Source of the DNA: Brachionus manjavacas
Taxonomy: Eukaryota > Rotifera > Eurotatoria > Ploima > Brachionidae
NCBI GenBank assembly: GCA_019054805.1
Contig: JAHQIY010000006.1
Location: 4,712,001 to 4,776,000 of the forward strand
Length of the DNA stretch: 64,000 nucleotides
Direction of reading: 5' to 3'
Under the pieces are notes generated by a model. That model saw nothing but the letters and a program-made list of their open reading frames with translations, was not told the origin of the DNA and ran no database searches. This document shows, in pieces, positions 49,601 through 60,940 of this stretch. Numbering within the stretch: position 1 is the stretch's first letter; each line of letters begins with the position of its first letter. The position numbers were made by a program, and so were the translations under genes.

Positions 49601-49742
49601 TTTAAATTGGTGAATTAAAAAATTTAAGAATATAAATTTTAAATTAATTTATTTTATTGAATTTTTTTTAAATCAAATATAAAAAAACAAAATATCAAGA
49701 GAAAATTATGACTGATGAAAAAGTTTAGTTTTGTTTTACAGT

Positions 49743-49904
49743 TTAAACAAACACTTCAATAACTTTTATAAACTCAGCTTTTTTTTCTTGCTCAATACCA
49801 TTTGATGCACTATTAACCAGTCTTTCTTGCCCATTAACTTCTTGGTTAGTTGGTGAATTTATCCAATTTTTGAATTTCGGTTCAAGGCTGCTTAGAGTTT
49901 TAAA
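49743..49904 (-). CDS. Possible terminal exon of an unidentified gene
   Basis: A minus-strand frame of 54 codons, from an acceptor-like TTTTTTTTAGTAG to a TAA, reads FKTLSSLEPKFKNWINSP, then NQEVNGQERLVNSASNG and IEQEKKAEFIKVIEVFV. The composition is protein-like (charged, polar, few Ile/Asn/Lys-only runs) and stands out from the surrounding frames. AATAAA signals follow on the minus strand near 49655-49660. No upstream exon or homologue was recognised, so this may be a real 3' exon, an exon of a lost gene, or chance. Confidence 0.3.
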   Translation of the reverse strand, partial: FKTLSSLEPKFKNWINSPTNQEVNGQERLVNSASNGIEQEKKAEFIKVIEVFV

Positions 49905-50379
49905 CTACTAAAAAAAATTGTTGTAGATCATTTTTTAATAGCAAAATTTACTTAACTTCCTACTATAATGCTGCTACTAATTTTTTGTAAACTGTATTAA
50001 AAGAATCTAATCTTTGTGGAAATCATTTTGTAGATTTTGACTTTCATTTTAACATTTATTTAGTAAAATAGTTTCGGAGATTATTGAGGTAGTTCTAAAT
50101 GGCCTTAGATCTTTTTCTAAGACCCTCGATAGTTATTGCTTAGATTAGATTAAATAAAGCTTTTATTTTGTTTTGAATGTTGTTAAGATTATTAAAAATA
50201 TAAATTTTATGATCTATTAAGAAAGTAATCGGCTAATTTTTGCATTGAATTATCAAGTCAATAACAAAAAAACTTTTGAAGTTTTATCTCAGTTAATCAA
50301 ATAAATGATTATATTTTAAATTTTATTTTTTAAGTATTTTATTTTTATTTTTTAAGTAGTAAAAGTAGTAAACTCACGA

Positions 50380-50520
50380 AGCGAGATAACTGACAAGGAT
50401 GCCCCTCAAAGTGGTCGTCTCAATCGATGTTGGTCGTATTTGATTTTAAAGGAGCCCACCGTCTCAGTTGCGACTATGTTTTCTGGCAATTTATATATTT
50501 GTAAATATTCGTAATAAATT
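50380..50520 (-). mobile_element. LINE remnant (extreme C-terminus of RT protein)
   Basis: The minus strand reads LPENIVATETVGSFKIKYDQH then a stop a few codons later, matching the end of CR1/Jockey-type proteins (LPE.IV.A.SV.SFK.RLDKH). The block is richer in G+C than its surroundings. No tail or flanking duplication could be set. Confidence 0.55.
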
Positions 50521-53500
50521 GTAATTGAAATTAAGATTAAATTTTTTTTTTCAAAACTAATCAATCGATTTTCTTACTTTTATTAAATTAGTTGAAAAAA
50601 ATTTATTTTAGGAAAGTCTTCCGGTCTTTTTTTAATATTTTTGACACTAATATCAATTATTGATTAATGAGGAAAAAAATTGTTTGCGCCAATATCGTAA
50701 TCATTCATTCGGATACAAAATTGTTTTTAAATATTTTGTTTTACAAGAGGATTAATATTCACACCACGAAAGCATTATTAAATCTTTATGCAATAGTTTT
50801 CACAAATTTCTTCTATTTTTAATTTTCTGTCCATTATTTCCAAGCTTACTAATTTTAATCACCGTCTAAAATAGACATAAATGATTTTAATGCTTTATGG
50901 AAAATTATTCACGATCAAATAATTTTTATTTTATTCTAAATTTTTTATTCAAAGAATTAGTTTAGGTTTAAATTTCAACAATTTATCATTAATTAAATAA
51001 TGATCATTCATTTTGAAACAAATAAAAGCCATATCAAAATTTAATTATATTAGAGCACGACGGCATAACTTTAAATACAAATTTTTTAATTTTTTAATAT
51101 AAAATTCTAATTTTTAGTCATTGAATTGATATCATGGGAATAATATGCAAAATTAAATTATGTTTACTATTCGGATCAATTGAATTAGCTAAAGCAAATA
51201 CTAAAATTTTTCTCTGCGGCTAAAAGTCGTGTAAATTTAAATAAATTTCTAACAACAATTGTGTTTTTCAAAATAATGTTCATTTATGTTTGATGAAACT
51301 GCTAAATGCCAGTTTTGAGGGTTAAATAAACTTTTTTATTTGTTTATTTTATTTAAATATAGTAAATTTTAGCAATTAATCTGAGTTTTAATTAGCAATA
51401 TTTAAAGTAAAATTCAATTTTTTCTGTAAGCATAAAATATTTGGTCTTTCAGATTTAGAAAAAAACTTGAATGTGATTCCGAATCAGTATTGAAAAAAAT
51501 ATACTTTTTTAAATTTCTTTGTTTATTAAGTGCAAAATTTTTTCGGTGAAAAGAAAATTAAATGTCTTTCAAGTGTTTTGGTTTAATTTCAAGGTTTATT
51601 TTCTGAAAATTTTCAAAAAATCAAATTTTTTGCTTTCTTTTTTTAAGTCAACATTTTGGTATGTTCTTGAAGATTTTTTTTTTGTTTAAAACCATTAAAT
51701 AAATAAAAAAATATAAATTTCAAAGCGATATTTAAGAATTATAGGATAATAGGTAAAAATAATTTTTTTATTGTAAATAATGGTGTTCAGACTTTTAGAT
51801 TAACGGAAATCAAAATGAAAATTCTTAATATTAAACATACAATCAAATTAGAAAATTGAAATTAAATGAAATTTTATTTATATTAAATTAAGCAGTAGTT
51901 TTTGTGAATCCAGAAACTTAATGATTGACTAAACACAGAATATCCGGCATATTTTGAGAATATTTTTTCCGAATTTAAAAGACATGATCGAAAACAGCAT
52001 ATGCTTTATTCTAAAAGTCCATATGTGAATTAATTCCCTTTTTGAGCAATTCGGATATGACCAGTGCATCAGATAATTTATTATTAAAAAATTCATGTAT
52101 TAAAATTAAGTTCAATTTTTGTTGACCTTAATAACAAAATTAAGGCTTTGTATGAATATGTAGATATGCTCAATTTAAAAATTGGCGACGAATACCTTTA
52201 AAAAATCTAAAGCTTTACTTTAGAGTTTATTTAGGCTTAAGTTATGCATGGACTAAACATAATTTAAAATAAAATTTGATTAGATTGAGTGCCCTAAAAA
52301 AATAATAAATTTTGTGTTGTGCTAGTCGACTCGCTACAAAGACTAGTAACGCAATTGATTGCAAGAATTTAGGCATATCCATTTAATACGTATAATGCAA
52401 TCTCTGATGAATTTATAGCACTATCCAAAAAATATCCTCAGCTTGTCGAGGGAATCCCAATTCCCATAATGAAGGATTTGAAGTAATTTTCTAAAGTTAT
52501 TAAAGTAAGGGTCAATTTGTAAAGAAAAACTCAGACGTCAAGTTGCCAACTTTCTCACCATTTAAATAAACACTTGAGCATTAATTCTTTTCTGTATTGT
52601 ACATTTTAGATTTCGAAAAAAATAATTTTTTTTTCTTAAGTACCTTCACTGACTTAAATTTGTATTTATTGAACCAAAGTTCGTAAAGCTGTGCATAAAT
52701 AGAAGTATATACAAATCTAAAATCTACGTAATATCCCAATATGGTCAGTGGAAATTGTATTAAGAGTAAACGATTGTTTAATAACTATTTCTAATAAAAT
52801 AATAAGAGATACATTTTATAATATTTTTAATTTTTGAATTTTATAAAATAAAAATTTAAAATTAAATGGAAGGTTAATAGAATTTCAACATAATTTGATG
52901 TTTAGACTAGACATCAAAATAATGATTTTCATATTACAATAGAATTTTTTAGGAGATATTTTTTGAAAAAAAATTAATTTCAATTCATCAATTTCAATTT
53001 TTTTTTCCAAGAAAAAAAATCTTTTTAAATTTTACATTTAATTAAGATAATGATTTTTTAAAAAATTAGGACAAATAATCATTTTAAATGAACATGGCTA
53101 AATGTTGACTCGGCTTGTACCTTAGTTGTTTTTTTAATTTAGATAAATTTTCGCTCAAAAATTATTAAATACAAAAATCAAATTATTTTTGTTGCATTTG
53201 TTTTTGGAATATTCAGATCTAAATTTAAAATAAAGTACCATCCGTTTTAAAAAAATTTAATGCCCTGAATCTTGGATACTCTTTTTTTCCAAGTCGAATA
53301 GGTATAATTGTTTCAAAATTCATTAAATCAAGCCTTTTAATCGATCGAGAAAAAAAAGATTTGGGCAAAATTTTGTCAATTTTAATTGCTGAATTATTTT
53401 TTTTCAAATTAAATTTAAAATATAAATGAGAAAACAAAATTTTTCAATTGCTCGAGTATAAAAATCAAACTTCAAGATAATTTTTAAGCTTTATTTTCAT

Positions 53501-54157
53501 TAATCTAAATTTTAGATTTGAATTCATTTAGAATTTTGTTTTTCTAATAAATATTCGGTCTATTTAAACTGATAAATTTATTTATCGTACAAAACTATTC
53601 ACATAAGACATTGACATGTCCTCTTAATGTTAACCAAGATGATATTACATTTTGTTAAAGATTTTTTTCTAATCAAAATGCCATACTTTGATGATCATTG
53701 TAACAAGTTTTTTAATTATTTTGTATAGACTTTTAACATTTAATCAATAAATAATTAGAGACTCATTCCCGAGTGTTGTTTTCGATTTTGTATTTCTACT
53801 CAAAAGAATATAATTAAATGATAAATTATTTTTTTTATTATTTTTTAATATAAAATGTATGATTTTTAGTGTGGCAAACTTTTCTAGCCAAAATAAAAAT
53901 ATTAATTAAAATTTCTTTCAACCGGGCATAGAAATATAAATTTTTCAATGCAAGAAAATATGACTCTATTTGCATTTTTTTATCTTAATACTTTTTTGAT
54001 AAAATTTCAATCCAGTAAAATTTAAAATTATTCATTTTTTAGATTTGAAAAATTCTTCGTTTTATATGACTGCAATCGCACAATGAGTAATTTGAATTTT
54101 TTTTTTCTAATTTTTATTTTATTAATAAATAAATAATAAAAAAATAATTTAGAGAAT

Positions 54158-55086
54158 ATGGATGATTCGAGTAGATTTGCGGATCAAAGCAAAGCGCTGT
54201 GGCTACAAAATACTCTTAATGTGAATGGAAGCAATGACGCACTTGACGACAAAAACATGTTCACACCACCGACCACATCGTGGATCGGAAGATGTCCATT
54301 TGCATCTATAATAGCGACAGTGATAACAATATGCGGCACTGGAGTTTTCTGTGGATGCTTGTATCGCGCTCTAGCAATCACCATCCAAGCGTTGGATTCT
54401 GCATTTAAACTCGAATTTCAAATGGAATCAGCTCGAGCTATTCAAACAATGGTCATCATAGTCTCCACAGTAATGTGTTCCTTGGCGATCATACTTTTAA
54501 TAGTCGGATGTTTGGCAACAGGAGCCACTAGGTCACAGATTTACACAGGGTTCAGGTCCCGCTTGGGAGGACGAATATCAACAGGATTTTTTACAGTTGT
54601 GGTTTATTTATTGTTTTTGGCATGGTCTGGTATCACTGTTATTCTAGTAGTGCCAATAGTTGGATACTACATGCTGATGAAAAATTGCGAAATCAAAACA
54701 ACTCAAATCGAAAGTCATTCAATTCAAAAATTGGATGAATGTATATCACTGAAAAACTATGGTATACACTCGTTTGAAAATAAGATGTCAATTTGTTCAC
54801 TCGAACTAATTTCCTTTTGTAGCCAAGTAAATTCAATTTGAGAAAAAAAACAAAAAGTTTAAAATTTTAATTTTAGGGTAAAGAGGCAGGTCCGCTTTAC
54901 ATAGCTGCTTTTATTGCTAGTGCCCTAATAGCTCTTGGAATGGTTCATTATTTATGCTGTTTAGTTGCTAACTATGCTCACATAAAAGATGGTATCAAGC
55001 TCAAAGATTATGAGGAAGCAATCAAAGAGGAGCTAGAATTGAGATGTGAACTAGCTGCAGCAAGTAGAAAAAGAAATGATTTATGA
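54158..55086 (+). CDS. M6: Neuronal membrane glycoprotein M6 (proteolipid protein family)
   Basis: Two coding exons (54158-54826 and 54877-55086) give 879 nt, or 292 residues. Proteolipid/M6 proteins are four-helix membrane proteins of neurons and epithelia. Family marks: SWIGRCPFASIIATVITICG and GVFCGCLYRA (helix 1, about 47-70), helix 2 about 96-120 ending in the signature VGCLATGATR, then SRLGGRIS, helix 3 about 142-172, a large extracellular loop with paired cysteines (NCEIK, LDECISL, SICSLELISFC), and helix 4 about 229-255 with MVHYLCCLVANYAHIKD. The C-terminal tail is charged (EEAIKEELELRCEL). The N-terminus has about 40 extra cytosolic residues. TTTAG directly before the start codon suggests a 5' non-coding exon upstream. 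Confidence 0.9.
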
Positions 55087-55330
55087 GAGTTGTTAAATTA
55101 ATTTTTTGAGAGTTTTATCAATTGTAAATAATGGATGTTAATTTATATTTTTAAAAAATGCTTTAAATGGCTAGAAAATGAAATGAATTCGAATGTTTTA
55201 TCATTCCAAAGCACTGAATTCATTTATTTTTGGTTTTTCTCTATTCACCAATTTATTTTTTGTTCATAAAAATGTATTTTTAATTTCAGAATCATATAAT
55301 TATATTTGTAATTTTTATTATCAAATTCAA

Positions 55331-55336
55331 AATAAA
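55331..55336 (+). terminator. Polyadenylation signal of M6
   Basis: AATAAA about 245 nt past the M6 stop, the first canonical hexamer in a plausible 3' UTR. Confidence 0.4.
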
Positions 55337-56157
55337 ATAATATTGACATTATATCAATTTATCTATTTTTAATACTTTACCCAGAGCTATTTTGGAACAA
55401 ACAAAATTAATCTAAAATTTTTTTAAGAATTTTGTAACGACTCATTGAAAATAAAATTTAAGCGAAAACACCTTAATAAAAAAAAAACAACAACTTAATT
55501 TCAATTGTTTGTAACAGTTTCAAAATTTTTGTTTATTTTTATTTTATCAAAAATAGTCAACACGGGGCTAAGAGGGAGGTTAATTACCATTCCAAACTGC
55601 CCGGGGTCTTCCTCTAACTATTATTTTAATAAAAATAATAAAAATCTGAATAAAATAAAACTAGAAGTTTTACAAAAAAATTTTTTAAATTAGGTTTATA
55701 ATTTATATAGTGATTTCTGAAAAATTAAAAATTTCAAATTTTTTTCATAAACCAAATTCAAGATTAATGCTTTTACTTTACATTAATTTTAATTTTTATC
55801 TTCAAATAATTTAACAAAGAATTAATAATTAATTTTTTAATAAATAGTAAAAAAAAATTTTGCATCTTATAAATTAAACAATCAACTTTTTGAGCGCTAA
55901 TTAATTTTTTTAAATTTGTTAAAGTCGGCAAGTTTGTCTTATACTTTCATCGCTCATTTGACTAAAATCAAGAAAACTTGTCAGTCTAAAACGTAACAAA
56001 AATGCATACAAGTTCATGCTTTAGACATGTTATAATTGATTTGCTTGTCTACCAAAGCTCTTACATTCAAAACCTTTTGCTTTCAAAAATTTAAAATTAC
56101 AAGTTTAAGCTTTAATCATTTTCAAAGATTCTTAACGAAATTACTTTCTAAAAAAAA
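55337..56157. other. Spacer between M6 and the unrecognised gene
   Basis: AT-rich apart from a 60-bp GC-richer patch at about 55556-55616 (CACGGGGCTAAGAGGG, then CTGCCCGGGGTCTTCC). That patch looks like the end of an interspersed repeat, but no second copy is visible here. It is otherwise featureless, with the likely promoter of the 56158 gene at the right. Confidence 0.35.
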
Positions 56158-57251
56158 ATGTGTATTGTTCACGAACCATCGCTGCATTATCTGTTCCAAG
56201 ACTTGCTTGTTTCGTTTCAACAAAGCAAAACTCTATCACTGTTGTTTCTAAGACGAGTTGGAAGTCTTTTATGCACATGTCAAAAAGGTAAAATAAAAAA
56301 ATGTAAAAATTATATTTTATTTTTATTTTAATACAAGAATTGCTTTATGATTCAAAAAATATCATCGACACTCAGCGAACTCTTTTCCAATGGTTTGATG
56401 AAAAGAGTAAAAATAGCGAACAATTGTCTCATTTTAAATCCGTAATTGATGCACTTAAATCAAATGGTTCAATTGACTCTGGTACCAAAATCACTCTACT
56501 CACTTTACTAAAAGATACCGATGAACTAAATTTTTCAAAATTGAGAGCAATTTGTTCCAAAAAATCACTGCGAAAAAATGTTTTTTTTGTTAAATTAGTT
56601 CGTTTAAAATTCGATTTAAAACTTTGTTCAGTTAAAGAATTTGTTGATCTATTGAACAAAATTGATAACTCGGCTATTAAATATATCAAGTTGACAACAA
56701 AGAGTAAAATTACTTTTAGAGATATGGACCATTTGACTATAAGAAATTTTATGGGTGAATTGGAAGTAACACTTGAATCAAGGTATGAAAAAAATCTAAA
56801 AAATTCAGAGTTCTACTTGAAGCGTCTGGCTGACGCAGTTCATTACAGACTAGCTCAAAAAATACCGTCATGTGATTCAATGATTGGAAATGGGTCTTTA
56901 AACAGTTTAAGAGTTTTGCTACAGTCTTCTCCGGATTCGAGTTTGAACGAGAATGATAGCTTTTTAAGTAGGACCGATATCGAGCTTAGTTCTAGCGAGC
57001 TTTCTGTTGATAATGGAGATAATTCAAAAAATGGACTGGAGACCAGCAAAATTTCAAGTCCATCCGAATCTTTCACTTTCCAAAATAAAAAACTAATTCA
57101 AAAGAGTCAACAAAAAAATTTTAAAAATGAGAAAAAGACTGAGCAATACAATGAATTAGAAAAACTCATGATAAATTTATCCTCAAGTGACAAAAGAAGA
57201 AATGAATCCGGAAATTTAAATTTAGCTAGAATTCTGGTCAATAGCAAGTAA
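56158..57251 (+). CDS. Unrecognised 347-residue protein
   Basis: Two exons, 56158-56287 and 56338-57251, joined across a 50-nt GTAAAA...TACAAG intron, give 1044 nt, or 347 residues. Exon 1 (MCIVHEPSLHYLFQDLL, FQQSKTLSLLFLRRVGSLLC) begins at the first ATG after an in-frame stop. The join gives CQKELLYDSKNIID without breaking the frame. Residues about 45-220 look helical and folded (FSKLRAICSKKSLRKNVFF, VKEFVDLLNKIDNSAIKYIK, FMGELEVTLESRYEKN, FYLKRLADAVHYRLAQKIP). Residues about 230-325 are Ser/Asn-rich and probably disordered. There is no signal peptide, membrane helix or catalytic motif I can name. The long open frame, splice sites and non-random composition make a real gene likely; function unknown. 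Confidence 0.68.
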
Positions 57252-58389
57252 TGAGCTGCTCGGGATTTTTACAGCTAACTATATTTTATTTATTAAAACT
57301 GACTCATTTTGATAAAATTATGGAATTAATTTGGGTTTTTAGTTAAGGGCTATTTATTTTTTTAGGAAACTTGTTTAAAATAAAACATTTTAAAGTTATT
57401 TTTTATTCACACATTTTAAATTAATAATGAAACAATCAAAATTAAAGTCCGAAAGTTGAAAAAAAATGAATTAAGTTAAAAATTAATAATGATAAAATAA
57501 AAAATAAGCTACGGCAATCAAGCTTGCAGAGACGTTTTACTAGGAAGACATCTAAGGTAGCTAGAAGCACATAAATCAATTTGCAAGTACAAGGACAATA
57601 AGAAGTTTGACTATAACAAAATTAGATATATTAGATAATAATTAATTTAAATTCTATTAATTGAAAAATTTATTCTTAAAAAAAAACAAGCTAAGGTTTA
57701 GAAAATTTAAAACTTGATTATCATCTGAATTTTTTGTTTTAAAATTGTAGTATTTTTTTACAGTGTAAAAAGCTTGACAATTTTTAGACAGCTTGAAAAT
57801 TAATGGAATAATTTCAAAAATATTTTACAGAATAATAATCAAAAAAATAAAAATCGAATTTACGTTTTGTTTTTAAAACAATTTACGTAAAATGAATGTT
57901 GAAAATTTTCCTAATTTTACGTAAAATCTGATAAATTGTTGAATTTAATTTTGGAAATTTTGGAAAAATTCGATACGAAATAGTCCAAAAAGGACCTAAA
58001 TTTTGTTTTCAATAATTTTAAAATTTTAATGTGCAAATTTAAAAAAAAATCATTTATTTTAGTTAAATGATTTTTGATTTTTTTCAAAAAAAAATTTCTG
58101 TTTAAAATTGTTTAATTGTTAAAAAAGCAATTTTGAATAGTGATTTTTCGTTGTTTAAAACATCTTCAGATTCATTTAATCAATTAAACAGACCATTGAA
58201 AATTAAAAAAGCTTTATTAAAACTATAATTTTTCCAATATATTGTAATTCTCTATTTATTTCTATGTCTTGATGAAATTAAATAATGTTTATTTTCTTTT
58301 TTTTAGGTATTCTATTTTCTAATTAATGTATTTCTTCTTAAATAGTATTAATGCTCATCAATAATAATCATAATTGCTAAAATTAATCC
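57252..58389. other. Spacer right of the unrecognised gene
   Basis: The 3' flank of the 347-residue gene followed by AT-rich DNA. No gene, RNA or clear repeat is seen. Confidence 0.45.
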
Positions 58390-58930
58390 CTATTCAGGAT
58401 TATACAAACTGATTAATTCGTGCTGTATAAATGCTTCATATACCAGTGCCTTTGTAAGAAATGCATTCTTAGATACCGGTTGAAATTCCACCGTTTTGTA
58501 ACCTTGATATACAAAACTTAGGATGAAACTTCTATCATCAATCGAAAAAGGATATGTCTATCTTTTATGTTAAGAAGCGATTTTCTGATCGCTTTATGAG
58601 ACTCTAAACCTTTTTTTTGGAGAAATCTCATTAAATTATACTTACTTATTCTAACTTCCGAGTCTTAGAATTAAAATCAGTGGCGAGTTTTTGATAGCTA
58701 GATGTATGGTAACTTTCATCCCTAAAAGTTAGCTTCCGAGGTCTACCAGAACGACTTCGATCAGACACAGTACCAGCCTATTCATATCGTTTTTTAATTT
58801 AAGGTACACATTTTGGAGATACACCAAACCAATTGGCTATCTCATTTTGCTTTTTATCAACACTTTTTAGTAGACCCACGATCTTTTATTTTAGTGAGCT
58901 TGGCACATTTTTTTTACCCATCTTTTGGCA
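58390..58930 (-). pseudogene. Decayed Tc1-type transposase fragment
   Basis: The minus strand from an ATG at about 58923 reads MGKKNVPSSLK, stop, KIVGLLKSVDKKQNEIANWF, GVSPKCVP, stop, IKKRYE, stop, AGTVSDRSRSGRPRKLT. It then continues past a frameshift to KKGLESHKAIRKSLLNIKDR. This is the paired helix-turn-helix DNA-binding region of a Tc1-family transposase, including the GRPR hook between the two helices and the start of the catalytic part. At least three stops and a shift break it. The DDE catalytic triad region is not recognisable, and terminal inverted repeats were not found. Confidence 0.75.
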
Positions 58931-60159
58931 AAAAAAGATTTTTTGGTAATGTTATTTTGAAAGGATATATTTTATTTTTTTGTTTTCTGTACCGAGCTAG
59001 AGCTCCTTCAGAATAAATTATTAAAAAAAATAAAAATAAAAACAAAGTAAATAAGCTAAAAAAATGAAAAAAAAGCTAAAAGACATATATTGAATTAAAT
59101 TGTTACATGTGACACATGTTTACATAGCTGAAGCTTCAGGGAAAAAAGAGCTGGAGAGTATTTAAATTGAGCAGTTTAGGATTAAAATTTATTCAAAATT
59201 AAGAGACATGTGAGAATTAATCATAAAAGTGTGAAAAAGATTGATATAATTATTTAATCTTTTGGATTATCCTAATTTCTAAACTTTTGAAAATCGTCTC
59301 TGTTTTTATGACTATTTTTAAATTAATAAAATTAAAATTAAATTTAATTTTATAACTTCCAAATTTCGACCGCCTACCAAGAATCATTTTTTTATTAGTT
59401 CAAATAAAATTCGGTTTAAAAAGTATCAATTCTATAATAAAATCTTCTCAAATTTGGTGACTGGTCAATTTCGTTGCCAAATTATCATATTTTTTATCCT
59501 AGAAATTCTAATAGTTAATTATATGAACAAACAAAAATTTCAAATTCTACTAAATAATTATTTAATCAGAAAATCAAAAAAAAATCAAAATTTCTAGCAA
59601 TATTTAGAGTTTTTCAAGGAAATTTTAGTTTAAACTATCTAAAAAAAAATAACTTCAATTTATTCTTAAATCAATCATTTTCCAACATGTGCTTTTTATC
59701 ATTCAAGCTAATAAATTTACACAAATTCAATTTAATCTATATTTATCATTTTAGAAAATTTTACACACAATCTTATCGACAAAATTAGAACCCTTAAAAT
59801 AAATGAATTTTTTTTTCATTTTTCATTTTTAAACTTTTACTAAATTATTAAATTATTAAAAAAAATATTTGCAGATTGGTAAATTAAAGTGTTTTATGAT
59901 CATAAGATTTGCCTTAAATAAATCGGTTAAATATCATGACCAGTTGACCACAAAATTGACTAGTCTCCAAATTTGATTAGAATTTGAAACAACCAATTTA
60001 TTTAGAAAACATCCATCGCAGAAGAACAAACAGAGCTTTTAGTGACCCATTAAGTTCAGCTACGAAAATTTAAAATTTTTTAAGCGCAAGTTTTTTGTCA
60101 TGATTTTTTAGATATAATTATTTATAGTCACACGATATTTAAAGAGTTTAATAACTGTT
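58931..60159. other. AT-rich spacer with no identified gene
   Basis: No coding exon or RNA gene is seen. Tc1 flanking sequence may be present at the left but its inverted repeats could not be set. Confidence 0.4.
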
Positions 60160-60540
60160 AAAAAGTCTTAAGAAAGACAGTGCACGAGGACCAGATAATA
60201 TTTCAACTTCTAATAATAACTTAAAGTATTTACCTATCTCGACCAAAAATGTCATTAATGAACTATTAACGAATCTATTGAATATGAAATATCACATGAC
60301 ACCTAGTAAGAAAGCTCTGGTCAAGCCACGGCTTTTAAATTTGGCTCACAGATACCACGACAAAATCATTTTCAATGGAGAAAACCACCAAGTAATAAAC
60401 ACAATAATTGAGCAAAATAAAATCAACAAAAAAATATAATCAAAGAATAATTAAAAACAAAATTAACCTCTTTTAATTTTGGGCTGTAAGAAAGCTCTTG
60501 CTTTCGTACCTTTCCTTTACCTTTTTGAAATAAAAAATAT
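60160..60540 (+). mobile_element. LINE remnant with 3' UTR and A-rich end
   Basis: The plus strand is open for about 90 codons. It includes LKKDSARGPDNIS, a shortened reverse transcriptase motif of the type K..APGPDGI, and then LLNLAHRYHDKIIFNG, resembling the C-terminal end of non-LTR RT proteins. Most of the RT must be deleted between them. After the stop comes TTTTGGGCTGTAAGAAAGC, then a pyrimidine run and AAATAAAAAATATTT, like a LINE 3' UTR. Family not assigned. Confidence 0.5.
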
Positions 60541-60780
60541 TTAAAAAAATGGTAAATCATGACTTTGCAAATTCTAGATCTTAATTGAATTATAATATTT
60601 TTAAAATAGCTTGATAGAACCTAAATCGGATAAATTTTAAATTTTTAAAAAATTTAATCATTTTTTTGATCCCAAATTTTTAATTTTTTTCTCTAATTAC
60701 GAAAATATCTCTTTAATGATGATTTAATTGAAGACAATTTTTTTTTAATTTAAAACAAAAACAAATTAAAGTTGAAAAAT

Positions 60781-60786
60781 TTTATT
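60781..60786 (-). terminator. Polyadenylation signal of caprin
   Basis: AATAAA on the minus strand about 155 nt past the caprin stop codon, in a plausible short 3' UTR. Confidence 0.35.
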
Positions 60787-60940
60787 TTTAAATATTTTTT
60801 TTTCTCTTTATAAAAAATAAAAAATATTATCCACTGGTTTATAAGTAAATATGTATATATTCAAAAGAGAAATCAGAATGTTTATAAAGAAAATAAAAGT
60901 AATGGTAACGGAGAATTAAAGGAAAAATTGTCCAAGGCTT

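Larger units (their letters stand above)
46633..54157. other. 7.5-kb gene-poor region upstream of M6
   Basis: Among the most AT-rich DNA of the window. It contains only a possible orphan exon at 49743-49904 and a LINE remnant at 50380-50520. A patch around 52240-52560 is less AT-rich and has short open pieces, but I could not assign it. A 5' non-coding exon of the M6 gene may lie at the right end, because the M6 start codon is preceded by an acceptor-like TTTAG. Confidence 0.4.

Noticed and set aside
52240-52560. Less AT-rich patch with short open pieces (DEFIALSKKYPQLVEGIP)
   Set aside because: It could be a decayed mobile element or an old exon, but no motif supports any assignment.
53225-53437. 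70-codon minus-strand open frame ending FFKTDGTLF
   Set aside because: No family resemblance or convincing splice partner. I considered it as an upstream exon for 49743-49904, but nothing ties the two together.
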